Positions 10,007 to 19,134 of a stretch of 33,621 bases of DNA are shown piece after piece. The notes beneath the pieces are model-generated. The model was given only the letters and a program-made list of their open reading frames with translations, made no database searches and was not told the origin of the DNA. Positions within the stretch are counted from its first letter, which is position 1, and each line of letters begins with the position of its first letter. The stretch is taken from the NCBI GenBank assembly GCA_016185615.1, contig JACPNE010000005.1:1-33621 (forward strand), in the 5' to 3' direction. The stretch comes from Candidatus Woesearchaeota archaeon (GTDB taxonomy: Archaea > Nanobdellota > Nanobdellia > SCGC-AAA011-G17 > JACPNG01). The translations under genes were made by a program, and so were the position numbers.

Positions 10007-10360
10007 TTACAACTCTTCGACGCCGTCTTTTGTCAAAGCAACTAATCTTATACCAACACCAAGTTTCAAGAGTGCTGATAATATAGCCATGTGCTCTTTT
10101 CCGGTTCCTGAAATTAGGTTAAGAGCAATTTCACCATTAACTTTATCTTTTAATTTACTTTCAACATCAACTATAAGATCTTTTATGGGTTTTATTGGGT
10201 CTATCACAATTATTTCAGCTTTCTTCTCAGCTGTAAAATTTTCTTTTCCAAACTCATTTGTTATTAAATATATATTTTCCCATTCTCCATCTTGGATCAA
10301 TCTGGAAATATGTCCCCACGTACCTTTTCCTGTTGATAAACATGCTATTAAATCTGTCAT
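10007..10360 (-). CDS. Stand-alone CARF-like Rossmann-fold protein (tentative)
   Basis: 117 aa alpha/beta; EIALNLISGTGKEHMAILSALLKLGVGIRLVALT resembles the N-x-(S/T)GGTK-x-M block of CARF domains. Confidence 0.5.
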   Translation of the reverse strand: MTDLIACLSTGKGTWGHISRLIQDGEWENIYLITNEFGKENFTAEKKAEIIVIDPIKPIKDLIVDVESKLKDKVNGEIALNLISGTGKEHMAILSALLKLGVGIRLVALTKDGVEEL

Positions 10361-10446
10361 AAATTTGAAAAGGAAACTAACACTTTATAAAATTATTGTT
10401 TCATTCTTATAATAAAATATATAAAAGGATATTAACTAAGAATATT

Positions 10447-11220
10447 ATGATCCTTATTACCGGATTTTTCATTCTTATAATGGCTATTTTTATTGTTTTA
10501 TTTTTATTAACAAAAAAAATATTAAAAACATTGATGCTTGGAATTTTATTAACCTTCGTTATCTTTGGTGTTTTGGGATTTTTGATATTTAGGGATGTAA
10601 AAGACTTAATTGGAAATTTTTCTGATAGTAAAAATAAGATGTTGTTTGTCCTTGATGATAAGATCATAGGTGGCATGACAATAAAAGGATTTGGATTTGA
10701 AGAACAAGAACAAAGCAAAAATCTACCTTTATTAGTAAGTGACCAAATAAATAATTTAAATCAAGACTATCCAGAAAACCTTGATAATATTCTTGGGGAT
10801 GACTATAAACTATTAATTATAGATTCAAATATGATAGAAAAATTGGAATTTATTTCTGAAGAGGATAATAATTTCCCGGAAAATGGAAAAGAAGCTTTAG
10901 AAATTATAAAACAGAACGATTCATTAAAATATTATTTTGAGAGTTATCTTCCATCAAAAGGATTTACTAAATCTGAAATAGGTATGATTAAAAGACAATT
11001 GTCTTCTAAGGAAGAAACTACTTTAATATTTAAGAATTCTGATAATTTCAGAAGTTTTATTGCTACATTTTATTTTATAAAATTAGCTGAAAGTGATACT
11101 AACTATATAATAGATGGATTCGGAAACGGTAATATCAAAATTTATCCTGAGACAATCACAATAAGAATAATGAGAGAGGTTCCTTCTACATTGTCTAAAT
11201 TTATTTCAAGAGAAGAATAA
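10447..11220 (+). CDS. Membrane-anchored protein of unknown function
   Basis: Two N-terminal TM helices followed by a soluble domain; ATG at 10447 preferred over the upstream TTG. Confidence 0.7.
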   Translation: MILITGFFILIMAIFIVLFLLTKKILKTLMLGILLTFVIFGVLGFLIFRDVKDLIGNFSDSKNKMLFVLDDKIIGGMTIKGFGFEEQEQSKNLPLLVSDQINNLNQDYPENLDNILGDDYKLLIIDSNMIEKLEFISEEDNNFPENGKEALEIIKQNDSLKYYFESYLPSKGFTKSEIGMIKRQLSSKEETTLIFKNSDNFRSFIATFYFIKLAESDTNYIIDGFGNGNIKIYPETITIRIMREVPSTLSKFISREE

Positions 11221-11254
11221 TAAACTATTTAAGACAATATAATGACATTTTTTT

Positions 11255-11707
11255 ATGGCTACTGTAGCAAAAGACAATCCATTAAATGAGATAACATTAA
11301 GGAGATATGAAAAGCCCTATGAGCTTGAGGGAAGAGAATTAATAAAAAAGCTTTGCTTAAGTGTCGGATTATTACAACCAGGGGATTCAAGAGATGTTGT
11401 TGTGGATGTGTTAATGATATTATTGGAAGCTAAGAAGAAGAAAAAAGAGCTTGATTCTAAAGTCATTGAGGACTTAGTCATAAAATTAAGAAAAAAGGAA
11501 AAACTTCCATTGAAAGGCATAGCCTCATCAAATATAAGAAGGCAATTAAAAAGATTGAGGGATTTATTTCTTGTAGAAAAAATAAATAATAACTATAGGA
11601 TTAATGAGTTTGAGGATTTAAATATAATCTTTGAAAAAAGAATAGAACAATTTTATTTAGCAAATATACTTGAAAGGGTTAGAGAATATTTCAACGCTGC
11701 AAAATAA
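11255..11707 (+). CDS. Conserved-looking winged-helix-type protein of unknown function
   Basis: 150-aa ORF with helical N-terminus and wHTH-like SSNIRRQLKRLRDLFLVEKINNNYRI. Confidence 0.65.
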   Translation: MATVAKDNPLNEITLRRYEKPYELEGRELIKKLCLSVGLLQPGDSRDVVVDVLMILLEAKKKKKELDSKVIEDLVIKLRKKEKLPLKGIASSNIRRQLKRLRDLFLVEKINNNYRINEFEDLNIIFEKRIEQFYLANILERVREYFNAAK

Positions 11708-12347
11708 TAACATTACCCCTACCCTTTTTTATTTTCTTGAGTTTCCCTTTATGTTCTAATTCTGTTAATGCAAGAGATATTTTTGCCTCTGAAAGTTTTA
11801 TTTCTTTTCTTATGTCTTTTTGGGTTGTTCTTCCATTATTCTTTTCCATTATTTCCATTATTCTATTTAATATTTCATCCTCTTCTAATACAATCTCGTT
11901 TTCATTATTCGATATTTTTCCCTTATCATAAAACTTATATTTGTATATAACTAATCCAATTATAACTATTAACCCTAATGCATAAATAGAGTATACAAAT
12001 AAATTCCCATTATCGTTAAAATTATCAACTTCTATGTCTGCATCAAAATCATCTTCGAAATCGGGAAATAAAAACAAGTCTAATATGAACACACCATCTT
12101 CTTTAATAGTTATATTGTCTTGTGCTGTCAAATCTTCAAATCTTGCTGTTATTATATAATCCCCTTTTGGTAATGTAAAAGAATAAGTTCCATCTTTTGA
12201 TACAAATTTCTGTTTTGGCTGAGAGTTAACCTCAATAATAGAGTCTTTTACTTTATCTAATCCCTCATCATAAATTGTTCCCCTTATCTCGGCAGCATAG
12301 ATTATTGGGCTTATCAAAATTAATAATAATAAAATTCTTTTTAGCAT
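11691..12347 (-). CDS. Membrane-spanning protein with extracytoplasmic carboxypeptidase-regulatory-like domain and cytoplasmic winged helix
   Basis: Signal peptide, IRGTIYDEGLDKVKDSIIEVNSQ...DGTYSFTLPKGDYIITARF, one TM, then DIRKEIKLSEAKISLALTELEHKGKLKKIKKGRGNVIIL wHTH. Confidence 0.75.
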   Translation of the reverse strand: MLKRILLLLILISPIIYAAEIRGTIYDEGLDKVKDSIIEVNSQPKQKFVSKDGTYSFTLPKGDYIITARFEDLTAQDNITIKEDGVFILDLFLFPDFEDDFDADIEVDNFNDNGNLFVYSIYALGLIVIIGLVIYKYKFYDKGKISNNENEIVLEEDEILNRIMEIMEKNNGRTTQKDIRKEIKLSEAKISLALTELEHKGKLKKIKKGRGNVIILQR

Positions 12348-12518
12348 AAATATTAAACCATAAATTTGTTTAAATAACTTTCTAACAAAAATCGGCTAAT
12401 TCTATATTATTTTGGCATTGTAAAGGGTCGTAAAGCTTTCCATAAAGCATTTTGAAAGTATGTTTATAAATAAAATTGTTATAACAACACTATGAAATTA
12501 TTTTCAGAGGAGGTTAAA

Positions 12519-13937
12519 ATGAAAAAATTATTTAGTTTATTTATGATTTTTTTGGTTTTATTTAGTATACCATTGGCTATAGCAGATGAAGATGATGACT
12601 CAGACGATTTAGATAGTGATTCAAGAATAGAGATTAGATCAGAGACTAAGTCTGATAATTCAGGAAGTAGTTCTGAAGTAAGAAGTGAATCAAAATCTGA
12701 AACTGAAATTAAATCTAAAGATGGCTCTGTAGAAACAAAGACAAGACTTAGATTAGATGTTATTAATAATAGGGAAAGAATAATAGAAGAGTTTGAAGAA
12801 AGGACAAGAGATCTTCCAGAAGAAGCCAGGATTAGAATAAAAACAGTAGTGGACAGAAGATTAGAAAAGCTTGATGAATTCATTGAGATTAAACAAAAAA
12901 ATGAATTTAAGGATTTCAAGGAAGAATTAGAATTCAGAGCAAGAGTACTGAACAAACAAGAATTAAAATTAGCTGAAGATCGACTAGAAAAAGCCAGAGA
13001 AAGATTTGAAGAAGCAAGAGAAAGACATCTTGAAGCAAGAGAAAAATTCCTTCAATCAAAAAAAGATAAAGATGAGTGTACAGAAAATTGTGATGAGGTA
13101 AAACAGGAATTGATTGTTTCAGCCAAAGCACATTTAAGCAATTCAGCAGATGCAATCATTGCCCATTTGAACAGAGTAAAAGAGAGAATACAAAGCAGTG
13201 AAGAATTGACAGAAGAACAAATTAATGAATTTGTTTCAGCAATAGATGCTAAAATTTCTGTTATTGGGGAAGCAAAGGTTGAATTAGAAGCCGCAACTAC
13301 TGGAAGAGAAGTAGCAGCTGCTTCAAAGAAAATTAATGCTGCATGGAAGGATTCAAGATTGAAGATAAACACAATCTCAAATACACAAATAAATTCAAGA
13401 GTGGGCGGCATTGTTCTAAAAAGTAAGAAATTAGAAACAAGATTGGAAAATGTTGTCAACAAACTTGAAGAAAATGGAACAGACACTACAGAAATTCAAT
13501 CATTGATAGATGAGTTTAATGCTAAAGTAGATGGGGCTCAACTTAAGTTTGAGGAAGCACATAAAATCTCATTAGAAGCAGAAACAGGATCAATAGAAAG
13601 AGCAAAAGAGCTAGTTAAAGAATCAAAAGAGCTTCTAAAGGAAGCAAATGAGATATTAAGAGAAATTGTCAAAAAGATAAAGGAAAGCAATGGAGAGGAC
13701 GAACTTGAGGAGACTGAAGACGAAGATGACGAAGATGAAAGAGAGATTGAAGTCGAGATAGAAAATGGAAGAGCTAAAGTCGAGATTGATATTAATGGAC
13801 AAGAAACAGAGTTTGAATTAGAAACAACAAACTTGGATGATATAGTCGAAGAGATTTCATTAAGAACAGGGTTAACTAAAGAAGAGATTAACGTGATAAT
13901 GAAATTAGAGGTTGAAGATGACGATGAAGAGGATTAA
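12519..13937 (+). CDS. Secreted acidic coiled-coil protein
   Basis: Signal peptide MKKLFSLFMIFLVLFSIPLAIA; long heptad-like Glu/Lys helices; acidic C-terminus; strong SD GAGGAGGT before ATG 12519. Confidence 0.75.
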   Translation: MKKLFSLFMIFLVLFSIPLAIADEDDDSDDLDSDSRIEIRSETKSDNSGSSSEVRSESKSETEIKSKDGSVETKTRLRLDVINNRERIIEEFEERTRDLPEEARIRIKTVVDRRLEKLDEFIEIKQKNEFKDFKEELEFRARVLNKQELKLAEDRLEKARERFEEARERHLEAREKFLQSKKDKDECTENCDEVKQELIVSAKAHLSNSADAIIAHLNRVKERIQSSEELTEEQINEFVSAIDAKISVIGEAKVELEAATTGREVAAASKKINAAWKDSRLKINTISNTQINSRVGGIVLKSKKLETRLENVVNKLEENGTDTTEIQSLIDEFNAKVDGAQLKFEEAHKISLEAETGSIERAKELVKESKELLKEANEILREIVKKIKESNGEDELEETEDEDDEDEREIEVEIENGRAKVEIDINGQETEFELETTNLDDIVEEISLRTGLTKEEINVIMKLEVEDDDEED

Positions 13938-13990
13938 TCCTTTTCATATCATTAAAAATCTTTAAATAATATAAAGGAGAGAGATATAAC

Positions 13991-14191
13991 ATGAGAAAAA
14001 TCATAATTTTGGCAATATTGCTTTCGGTAGTAATACTCGGATGTACAAAACAAGATTCAAGTGTTAACGTAGCAGAAAAAACTCAAAATGACTTGGACTT
14101 AAGTAATGATATCAATGGGTTGGAAAATGAGTTAAATGCAGGGGATCTAGAAAATCTTGATTTGGAGATTGATGAGGGCACATTTGAATAA
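13991..14191 (+). CDS. Small putative lipoprotein
   Basis: Lipobox-like MRKIIILAILLSVVILGC; 66 aa. Confidence 0.7.
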   Translation: MRKIIILAILLSVVILGCTKQDSSVNVAEKTQNDLDLSNDINGLENELNAGDLENLDLEIDEGTFE

Positions 14192-14221
14192 ATTTAAATT
14201 TATTTCTTTTTTCTTTAATTT

Positions 14222-14740
14222 ATGATATATAATCCCGGAGAAGACAGCTTTTTATTAGCAAAATATGTTAAGAAGTATGCTAAAGGAAAGACCCTTGATA
14301 TAGGGACTGGTTCTGGAATATTGGCAGAAATAGCCCTGGAAAACACAAAAGATGTTTTAGCTGTTGACATTAATGAGGAAGCTGTAGAGTATTGCAAGAA
14401 AAAAGGGATTAATTGTGTTAAAAGTGATTTATTTAGTAATATAAAAGGAAGATTTGATGTTATAATATTTAACCCACCTTATCTACCAAAGGATGGGGAT
14501 GAAGATGATGAGATTAGAATTATTACAACTGGCGGAGAAAAAGGCTACGAGATTATTGAGAGATTTATTAAAGAGTCTAAAAATCATCTAGACAGGGATG
14601 GAATAATCTTGATTGTATTTAGCACATTGACAGGAGATGTAGAATCATTAATCAAAAAATATGGATATAAATTTGAACTTTTAGAAGAAAAATCTTTGTT
14701 CTTTGAAAAGCTGAAAGTCTTAAAACTAACCTTTATATAA
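14222..14740 (+). CDS. HemK/Mtq2-like class I methyltransferase
   Basis: PGEDSFLLAKYV, LDIGTGSGILAEIAL, DVIIFNPPYLP (NPPY) motifs. Confidence 0.9.
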   Translation: MIYNPGEDSFLLAKYVKKYAKGKTLDIGTGSGILAEIALENTKDVLAVDINEEAVEYCKKKGINCVKSDLFSNIKGRFDVIIFNPPYLPKDGDEDDEIRIITTGGEKGYEIIERFIKESKNHLDRDGIILIVFSTLTGDVESLIKKYGYKFELLEEKSLFFEKLKVLKLTFI

Positions 14741-14761
14741 TGCTATTTTAGTGGTTTGATT

Positions 14762-15361
14762 ATGAAAGAGTTATCAAAAGAAGTTAAAGAAAATAGAAAA
14801 CCAGAATACGAAATAAATCCTCTGATATTAAATAGATGGTCTGCTCGATCAATTAAAGATGAAGAGATTTCAGATGAAAAATTGATGTCATTGTTTGAGG
14901 CAGCTAAATGGGCCCCATCATCCCGTAATGGACAGCCCTGGCGTTTCATATATTCCAAGAAAAATACAAAATATTGGGATACATTCTTTGATTTTTTAAC
15001 AGATTCCAATAAAATGTGGTGTAAAAACGCCCCAGTTTTAATTGTCATAATCTCTAGAAAGAATTTTGAGCAAGACAATCAGTTTTCGAGAAACCATAGT
15101 TTTGACACTGGAGCAGCCTGGGAGAATCTTGCTCTAGAAGCTACAAGAATTGGATTAGTAGCACATCCAATTGGTGGTTTTAATGTTGATAAGGCAAGAA
15201 GAATATTAGAAATTCCCAATGACTATGAAGTTGAGATCATGGTTGCTGTTGGCAAAAGGGGAGAAAAAGAAGCCCTTTCGGAGAATTTACAGCAGAGAGA
15301 ATTTCCTAATGGAAGAAAGCCATTAAAGGAAATAGTCATGGAAGGGAAATTTAATATCTAA
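14762..15361 (+). CDS. Nitroreductase family protein
   Basis: RWSARSIKDEEISDEKLMSLFEAAKWAPSSRNGQPWRFIY; GAAWENLALEATRIGLVAHPIGGF. Confidence 0.93.
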   Translation: MKELSKEVKENRKPEYEINPLILNRWSARSIKDEEISDEKLMSLFEAAKWAPSSRNGQPWRFIYSKKNTKYWDTFFDFLTDSNKMWCKNAPVLIVIISRKNFEQDNQFSRNHSFDTGAAWENLALEATRIGLVAHPIGGFNVDKARRILEIPNDYEVEIMVAVGKRGEKEALSENLQQREFPNGRKPLKEIVMEGKFNI

Positions 15362-15458
15362 AACAAATTAATAATTATTTTACTAAATGCCAGAACGAAA
15401 AACTTTAAGAATACCTAAATAAACTAATTTAAAAAAAATTCAATTGGAAGGGATAAAA

Positions 15459-15632
15459 ATGGCAAAAGAAAAAATAAGTTTTTATGATGTGAAAACTAAG
15501 AAGAAGTTTGAAACTGTAGACTATAAAATAGTTGATAAGGATGGAAGGAAATTTGCAGTTACTAAATCTCCTGCAGGAACTCATGAGTGTTGGAGGGTAG
15601 TTTCTAAAGAATTTTCACAAAAAAATAAATAA
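15459..15632 (+). CDS. Small basic protein of unknown function
   Basis: MAKEKISFYDVKTKKKFETVDYKIVDKDGRKFAVTKSPAGTHECWRVVSKEF; AAGGGA SD before ATG 15459. Confidence 0.65.
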   Translation: MAKEKISFYDVKTKKKFETVDYKIVDKDGRKFAVTKSPAGTHECWRVVSKEFSQKNK

Positions 15633-15659
15633 TTTTTAATTTATTTTTTATTTATTGTG

Positions 15660-15689
15660 CAAAGCCACGCGCCCCATAAGCTTTATAAA
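15660..15689 (+). promoter_or_regulatory. Candidate promoter of the L1-L10-L12 operon: upstream CAAAGCCACGC element and TATA box CTTTATAAA
   Basis: TATA-like ctttataaa at 15681; the upstream element recurs at identical spacing before the 21360 gene. Confidence 0.5.
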
Positions 15690-15738
15690 CTCAAATTTTA
15701 GAAAATCTAATACCCGTTATACTACATAAGTAGGAGGG

Positions 15739-16389
15739 ATGATGGACAAGCAATTAGTCTTAACAAAGTTAAAGGAATTAAAAGAAAAATCAAAGAAAAG
15801 GAATTTCTCTCAGAGTGTTGACTTAATTGTAAATTTAAAACAATTAGATCTTAAAAAGCCAGAACATAAAGTTGATTTATTTATAGCACTTCCCCACAGC
15901 AAAGGTAAAAGCGTTAAAATATGCGGATTAGTTGACAAAGAATTATTAAAAGAATCAAGGGAAAATCTAGATCATACTATTTCTAGGGATGAGTTCCAGA
16001 ACTTAAACAAGAATAAGATAAAAAAATTATCAAAGGAATATGATTTATTTATAGCACAAGCAAATATTATGGCTGATGTTGCTAAATTTTTTGGTAGAAC
16101 CCTTGGACCAAGGGGACAAATGCCAAATCCAAAAGCAGGATGTGTAGTTCCCGGAAATATGCAGTTAAAACCAATAAAAGAGAGACTTCAAAAAATGATC
16201 AGATTACAAACAAAGAACGAGCTTATTGTAAAAGCAATGGTTGGAAAAGATAATATGGGTGATGAGGAGATTGCAAGTAATGTAATGGCTTTATACAGCT
16301 CATTGTTATCTTCATTGCCTCAAGAAAAAAATAATATAAGGGGGGTATTCATAAAATTGACAATGAGTGCTCCTGTAAAGGTAGAATGA
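15739..16389 (+). CDS. rpl1: 50S ribosomal protein L1
   Basis: LGRTLGPRGQMPNPKAGCVVP-type L1 signature (FFGRTLGPRGQMPNPKAG); SD GGAGGG. Confidence 0.97.
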   Translation: MMDKQLVLTKLKELKEKSKKRNFSQSVDLIVNLKQLDLKKPEHKVDLFIALPHSKGKSVKICGLVDKELLKESRENLDHTISRDEFQNLNKNKIKKLSKEYDLFIAQANIMADVAKFFGRTLGPRGQMPNPKAGCVVPGNMQLKPIKERLQKMIRLQTKNELIVKAMVGKDNMGDEEIASNVMALYSSLLSSLPQEKNNIRGVFIKLTMSAPVKVE

Positions 16390-17456
16390 AACATAAAATA
16401 TCAGCTAAAAAATTGAAGGAAGTAGAAGAAATCAAGAATTTATCTAATAAGTATTCTGTTATCGGATTAATTGATATGACTAATCTTCCAAGTTTGCAGT
16501 TACAGAGAATGAGACAACAACTAAGAAGCACATTGTTCTTGAAGATGACAAAAAAGAGATTGATAAGAATAGGATTAGAACAGTTAAAAGAGAAAGAGAA
16601 CATAAAAGAATTTAGTGATCAATTAAGGGGAGAAGCAGCCTTAATATTTACAAATGACAGCCCCTTCAAGTTAGCTAAGGTATTGAATAAAGGAAAATCT
16701 AATGCTCCTGCAAAGGTTGGTCAAATTGCACCAAATGATATTATTATTCCAGCAGGTCCAACTAGTTTCGCACCTGGTCCGGTAATAGGGGAGCTAGGAC
16801 AATTAGGAATAAAGACAGAAGTAAAAGAAGGAAAAATAGCAATTAAAGAGGATAAACTGCTTGTAAGAGAAGGAGAAATAATTAATCAAAAAGCGGCTGA
16901 TATGTTATATAAGCTTGGAGTAGAACCAATGAAGGTTGGTTTGAATTTAGTTGCTGCTTATGAAAAAGGAATTATTTATACAAAAGATGTTCTCTCTGTT
17001 GATGAAGAAGCATATATTAACAATCTTAAACAGATGGGAATGGACGCATTTAATTTAGCTATTCATATAGGTTATATAACCAAAGATAATGTTAAACAAT
17101 TGATACAAAAAGCATTTAGAGATTCTAGTGCCTTATCTGATTCAAAAAATATCACAACAAGCGAAAGCATAAAGGGAGAATTAGCTAAAGTCGATAGGGA
17201 AGCTGATGCATTAAAAAACAAACTGAATATTGAGACAATAGAAGAAGTAAAAGAAGAAAAAAAGAATTTACATAAAGAGGTTAATATGGAAAAGGAAAAA
17301 GAAGTGACAACAGATGAACTTTTAAATGAAGCTGAGGAAGACACAAAGGAAGAAAGAGAGCAAATGATAAAGGAAAGGAAAGAGAAAGAGGATATGAAAA
17401 AAGCTGAAGATGCTTTAAAGGAATTAACTGATAAAGCCATCAGAGGAAAAAAATAA
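16386..17456 (+). CDS. rpl10: 50S ribosomal protein L10 (P0)
   Basis: [25 protein letters not shown]...[29 protein letters not shown] overlap with L1. Confidence 0.96.
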   Translation: MKHKISAKKLKEVEEIKNLSNKYSVIGLIDMTNLPSLQLQRMRQQLRSTLFLKMTKKRLIRIGLEQLKEKENIKEFSDQLRGEAALIFTNDSPFKLAKVLNKGKSNAPAKVGQIAPNDIIIPAGPTSFAPGPVIGELGQLGIKTEVKEGKIAIKEDKLLVREGEIINQKAADMLYKLGVEPMKVGLNLVAAYEKGIIYTKDVLSVDEEAYINNLKQMGMDAFNLAIHIGYITKDNVKQLIQKAFRDSSALSDSKNITTSESIKGELAKVDREADALKNKLNIETIEEVKEEKKNLHKEVNMEKEKEVTTDELLNEAEEDTKEEREQMIKERKEKEDMKKAEDALKELTDKAIRGKK

Positions 17457-17473
17457 TTTTCACGGAGGTCAAA

Positions 17474-17776
17474 ATGGAATATATATACGGAGCAATGCTG
17501 CTGCATAAGGCAGGAAAAGAAGTCAACGAACAAAATGTCAAGAAAGTATTAGAGGCAGCTGGAGTAAAGGTTGAAGAAGCCAGAGTGAAAGCTTTAGTAT
17601 CAGCCTTGGATGGAGTCAACATTGACGAAACAATAAAGGAAGCAAGTGCACAACAAATGGTTGCAGCTGCACCAGCACAAACTGCCCAGGCATCAAAGAA
17701 AGAAGAGAAGAAAGAAGAAGACCAAGAGAAGAAAGCAGAAGAAGCAGCAGCCGGATTAGGTAGCCTTTTCGGCTAA
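17474..17776 (+). CDS. rpl12: 50S ribosomal protein L12 (P1)
   Basis: [45 protein letters not shown] and acidic C-terminal [10 protein letters not shown]. Confidence 0.97.
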   Translation: MEYIYGAMLLHKAGKEVNEQNVKKVLEAAGVKVEEARVKALVSALDGVNIDETIKEASAQQMVAAAPAQTAQASKKEEKKEEDQEKKAEEAAAGLGSLFG

Positions 17777-17827
17777 ATTTTTTTATTTTAGATATACTTT
17801 TAAATAAGAAATTTAGTAGTATGCTTT

Positions 17828-18685
17828 ATGTCGGAACAGGAACAAAAAGAAGAACTGAACAATAAATTAAGGTTATTGAAATCAGAAATATTTAGTTCTA
17901 AGTCTAAGTTAAATGATTTAAACAAGCAAAAAGAAGAGTGGTATTCTAAGAAAGAAGATCTAAAGAAAGAGATAAGAGAACTGATTAAGGGAATAAAAAA
18001 TATGAAGAACATAAGTGATTCTACTAGAAGAAATATCCAGCAATATAAAGAAGAAAGGGATAACTACAATAAAAAAGTCAAGGAATTAGTTGAAGAAATA
18101 AAAAAATTAAACAAAGAAAAGAAAGAGATCTTTAGTAAATTAAAAATAAAAGATCCAATAAGAATCAAGAAAGATATTGAGAGATTAGAAGAAAGCATAG
18201 AAGTAGAAGCTTTTTCATTTGACAAAGAAACAAAAATAATGAAAAAGATAAAGGATTTGAAGAAAATCTACCAAGAGAGCTCCCAAGCAACAGAATTACT
18301 TGATAAGATAGATATAATATCAAGGGAAATAGAAGAGACAAGAAGAAAAGCACAGGATTTCCATAATAAATTCATTGATTCTCTGAAAGGAAACAAAGAA
18401 AGTTTTGGCTCTTTCATGGATCTTTCAAAGAAGATTTCAAGTTTGAATAAGGAGCAAGAAGAAGCATTTGAAAAATTTATAGGATTTAAAAAAGAATTTA
18501 CTGAATTGAATAATTTAATTAAAGAAAAATTATTGGAATCTAAGATAATATCTAGCAAATTATCCAATCAAAAACAAGAAAACAAGAAGAAACTTCAGGA
18601 AAAACAAAGAGAGATTGTAGAGCAGAAAATAAGAGAGGGTAAAAAATTAACTACTGAAGATTTAATAGCATTTCAAGAAGAATGA
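17828..18685 (+). CDS. Coiled-coil protein of the archaeal predicted phosphoesterase/coiled-coil type, function unknown
   Basis: 285 aa almost entirely Lys/Glu coiled coil; C-terminal KLTTEDLIAFQEE. Confidence 0.6.
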   Translation: MSEQEQKEELNNKLRLLKSEIFSSKSKLNDLNKQKEEWYSKKEDLKKEIRELIKGIKNMKNISDSTRRNIQQYKEERDNYNKKVKELVEEIKKLNKEKKEIFSKLKIKDPIRIKKDIERLEESIEVEAFSFDKETKIMKKIKDLKKIYQESSQATELLDKIDIISREIEETRRKAQDFHNKFIDSLKGNKESFGSFMDLSKKISSLNKEQEEAFEKFIGFKKEFTELNNLIKEKLLESKIISSKLSNQKQENKKKLQEKQREIVEQKIREGKKLTTEDLIAFQEE

Positions 18686-19134
18686 GCTTATTAGATGTAG
18701 CTGTATTAAGTATACTCCCAATTTCAGAACTTAGGGGGGGAATACTGCTTGGAATATCGCAGGGATTAGATCCATTATTGGTGTTTCTTGTTGCTGTTTT
18801 ATCAAATATACTAGTTGTGCCATTAATGTTCTTTTTTTTGGATAATCTTCATAAATACTTTAGAAGAATCAATTTTTATAGGAAATTATTTGATTTTTAT
18901 ATTGAGAAAAATAGGCATAAGATAGAAAATAAGTTTGGAGCTAAAACAGAATTTCTTATCTTGATGTTATTTGTCGGAATACCATTGCCTGCTACTGGGG
19001 CATATACGGGAAGCATATTAGCATGGTTTTTCGGCATTGACAGAAAAGTTTCATATATCTCTATAATGCTCGGGGTTGTTTTGGCTGGAATAATAATGAC
19101 TTTATTTAGTATTGGGATATTTTCTATTTTCTAA
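18682..19134 (+). CDS. Small multi-drug export protein family (COG2426-like) membrane protein
   Basis: SILPISELRGGILLGISQGLDPL and LFVGIPLPATGAYTGSILAWFFG. Confidence 0.85.
   Translation: MSLLDVAVLSILPISELRGGILLGISQGLDPLLVFLVAVLSNILVVPLMFFFLDNLHKYFRRINFYRKLFDFYIEKNRHKIENKFGAKTEFLILMLFVGIPLPATGAYTGSILAWFFGIDRKVSYISIMLGVVLAGIIMTLFSIGIFSIF

Noticed and set aside
9897-10412. 171-aa plus-strand ORF over ZPR1 and the CARF-like gene
   Set aside because: Antisense to two better-supported genes; low-complexity composition.
12479-13486. Minus-strand ORFs opposite the coiled-coil protein (12479..12955, 12934..13155, 13052..13486)
   Set aside because: Ser/Leu/Phe-rich reverse reads of Glu/Lys-rich coiled-coil codons; typical artefact.
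15387-15422. Very short ORF MPERKTLRIPK before the small basic protein
   Set aside because: Only 11 codons with no SD or conservation evidence.
16349-18567. Antisense ORFs over L10, L12 and the coiled-coil gene
   Set aside because: Shadow ORFs of Lys/Glu-rich coding sequence.
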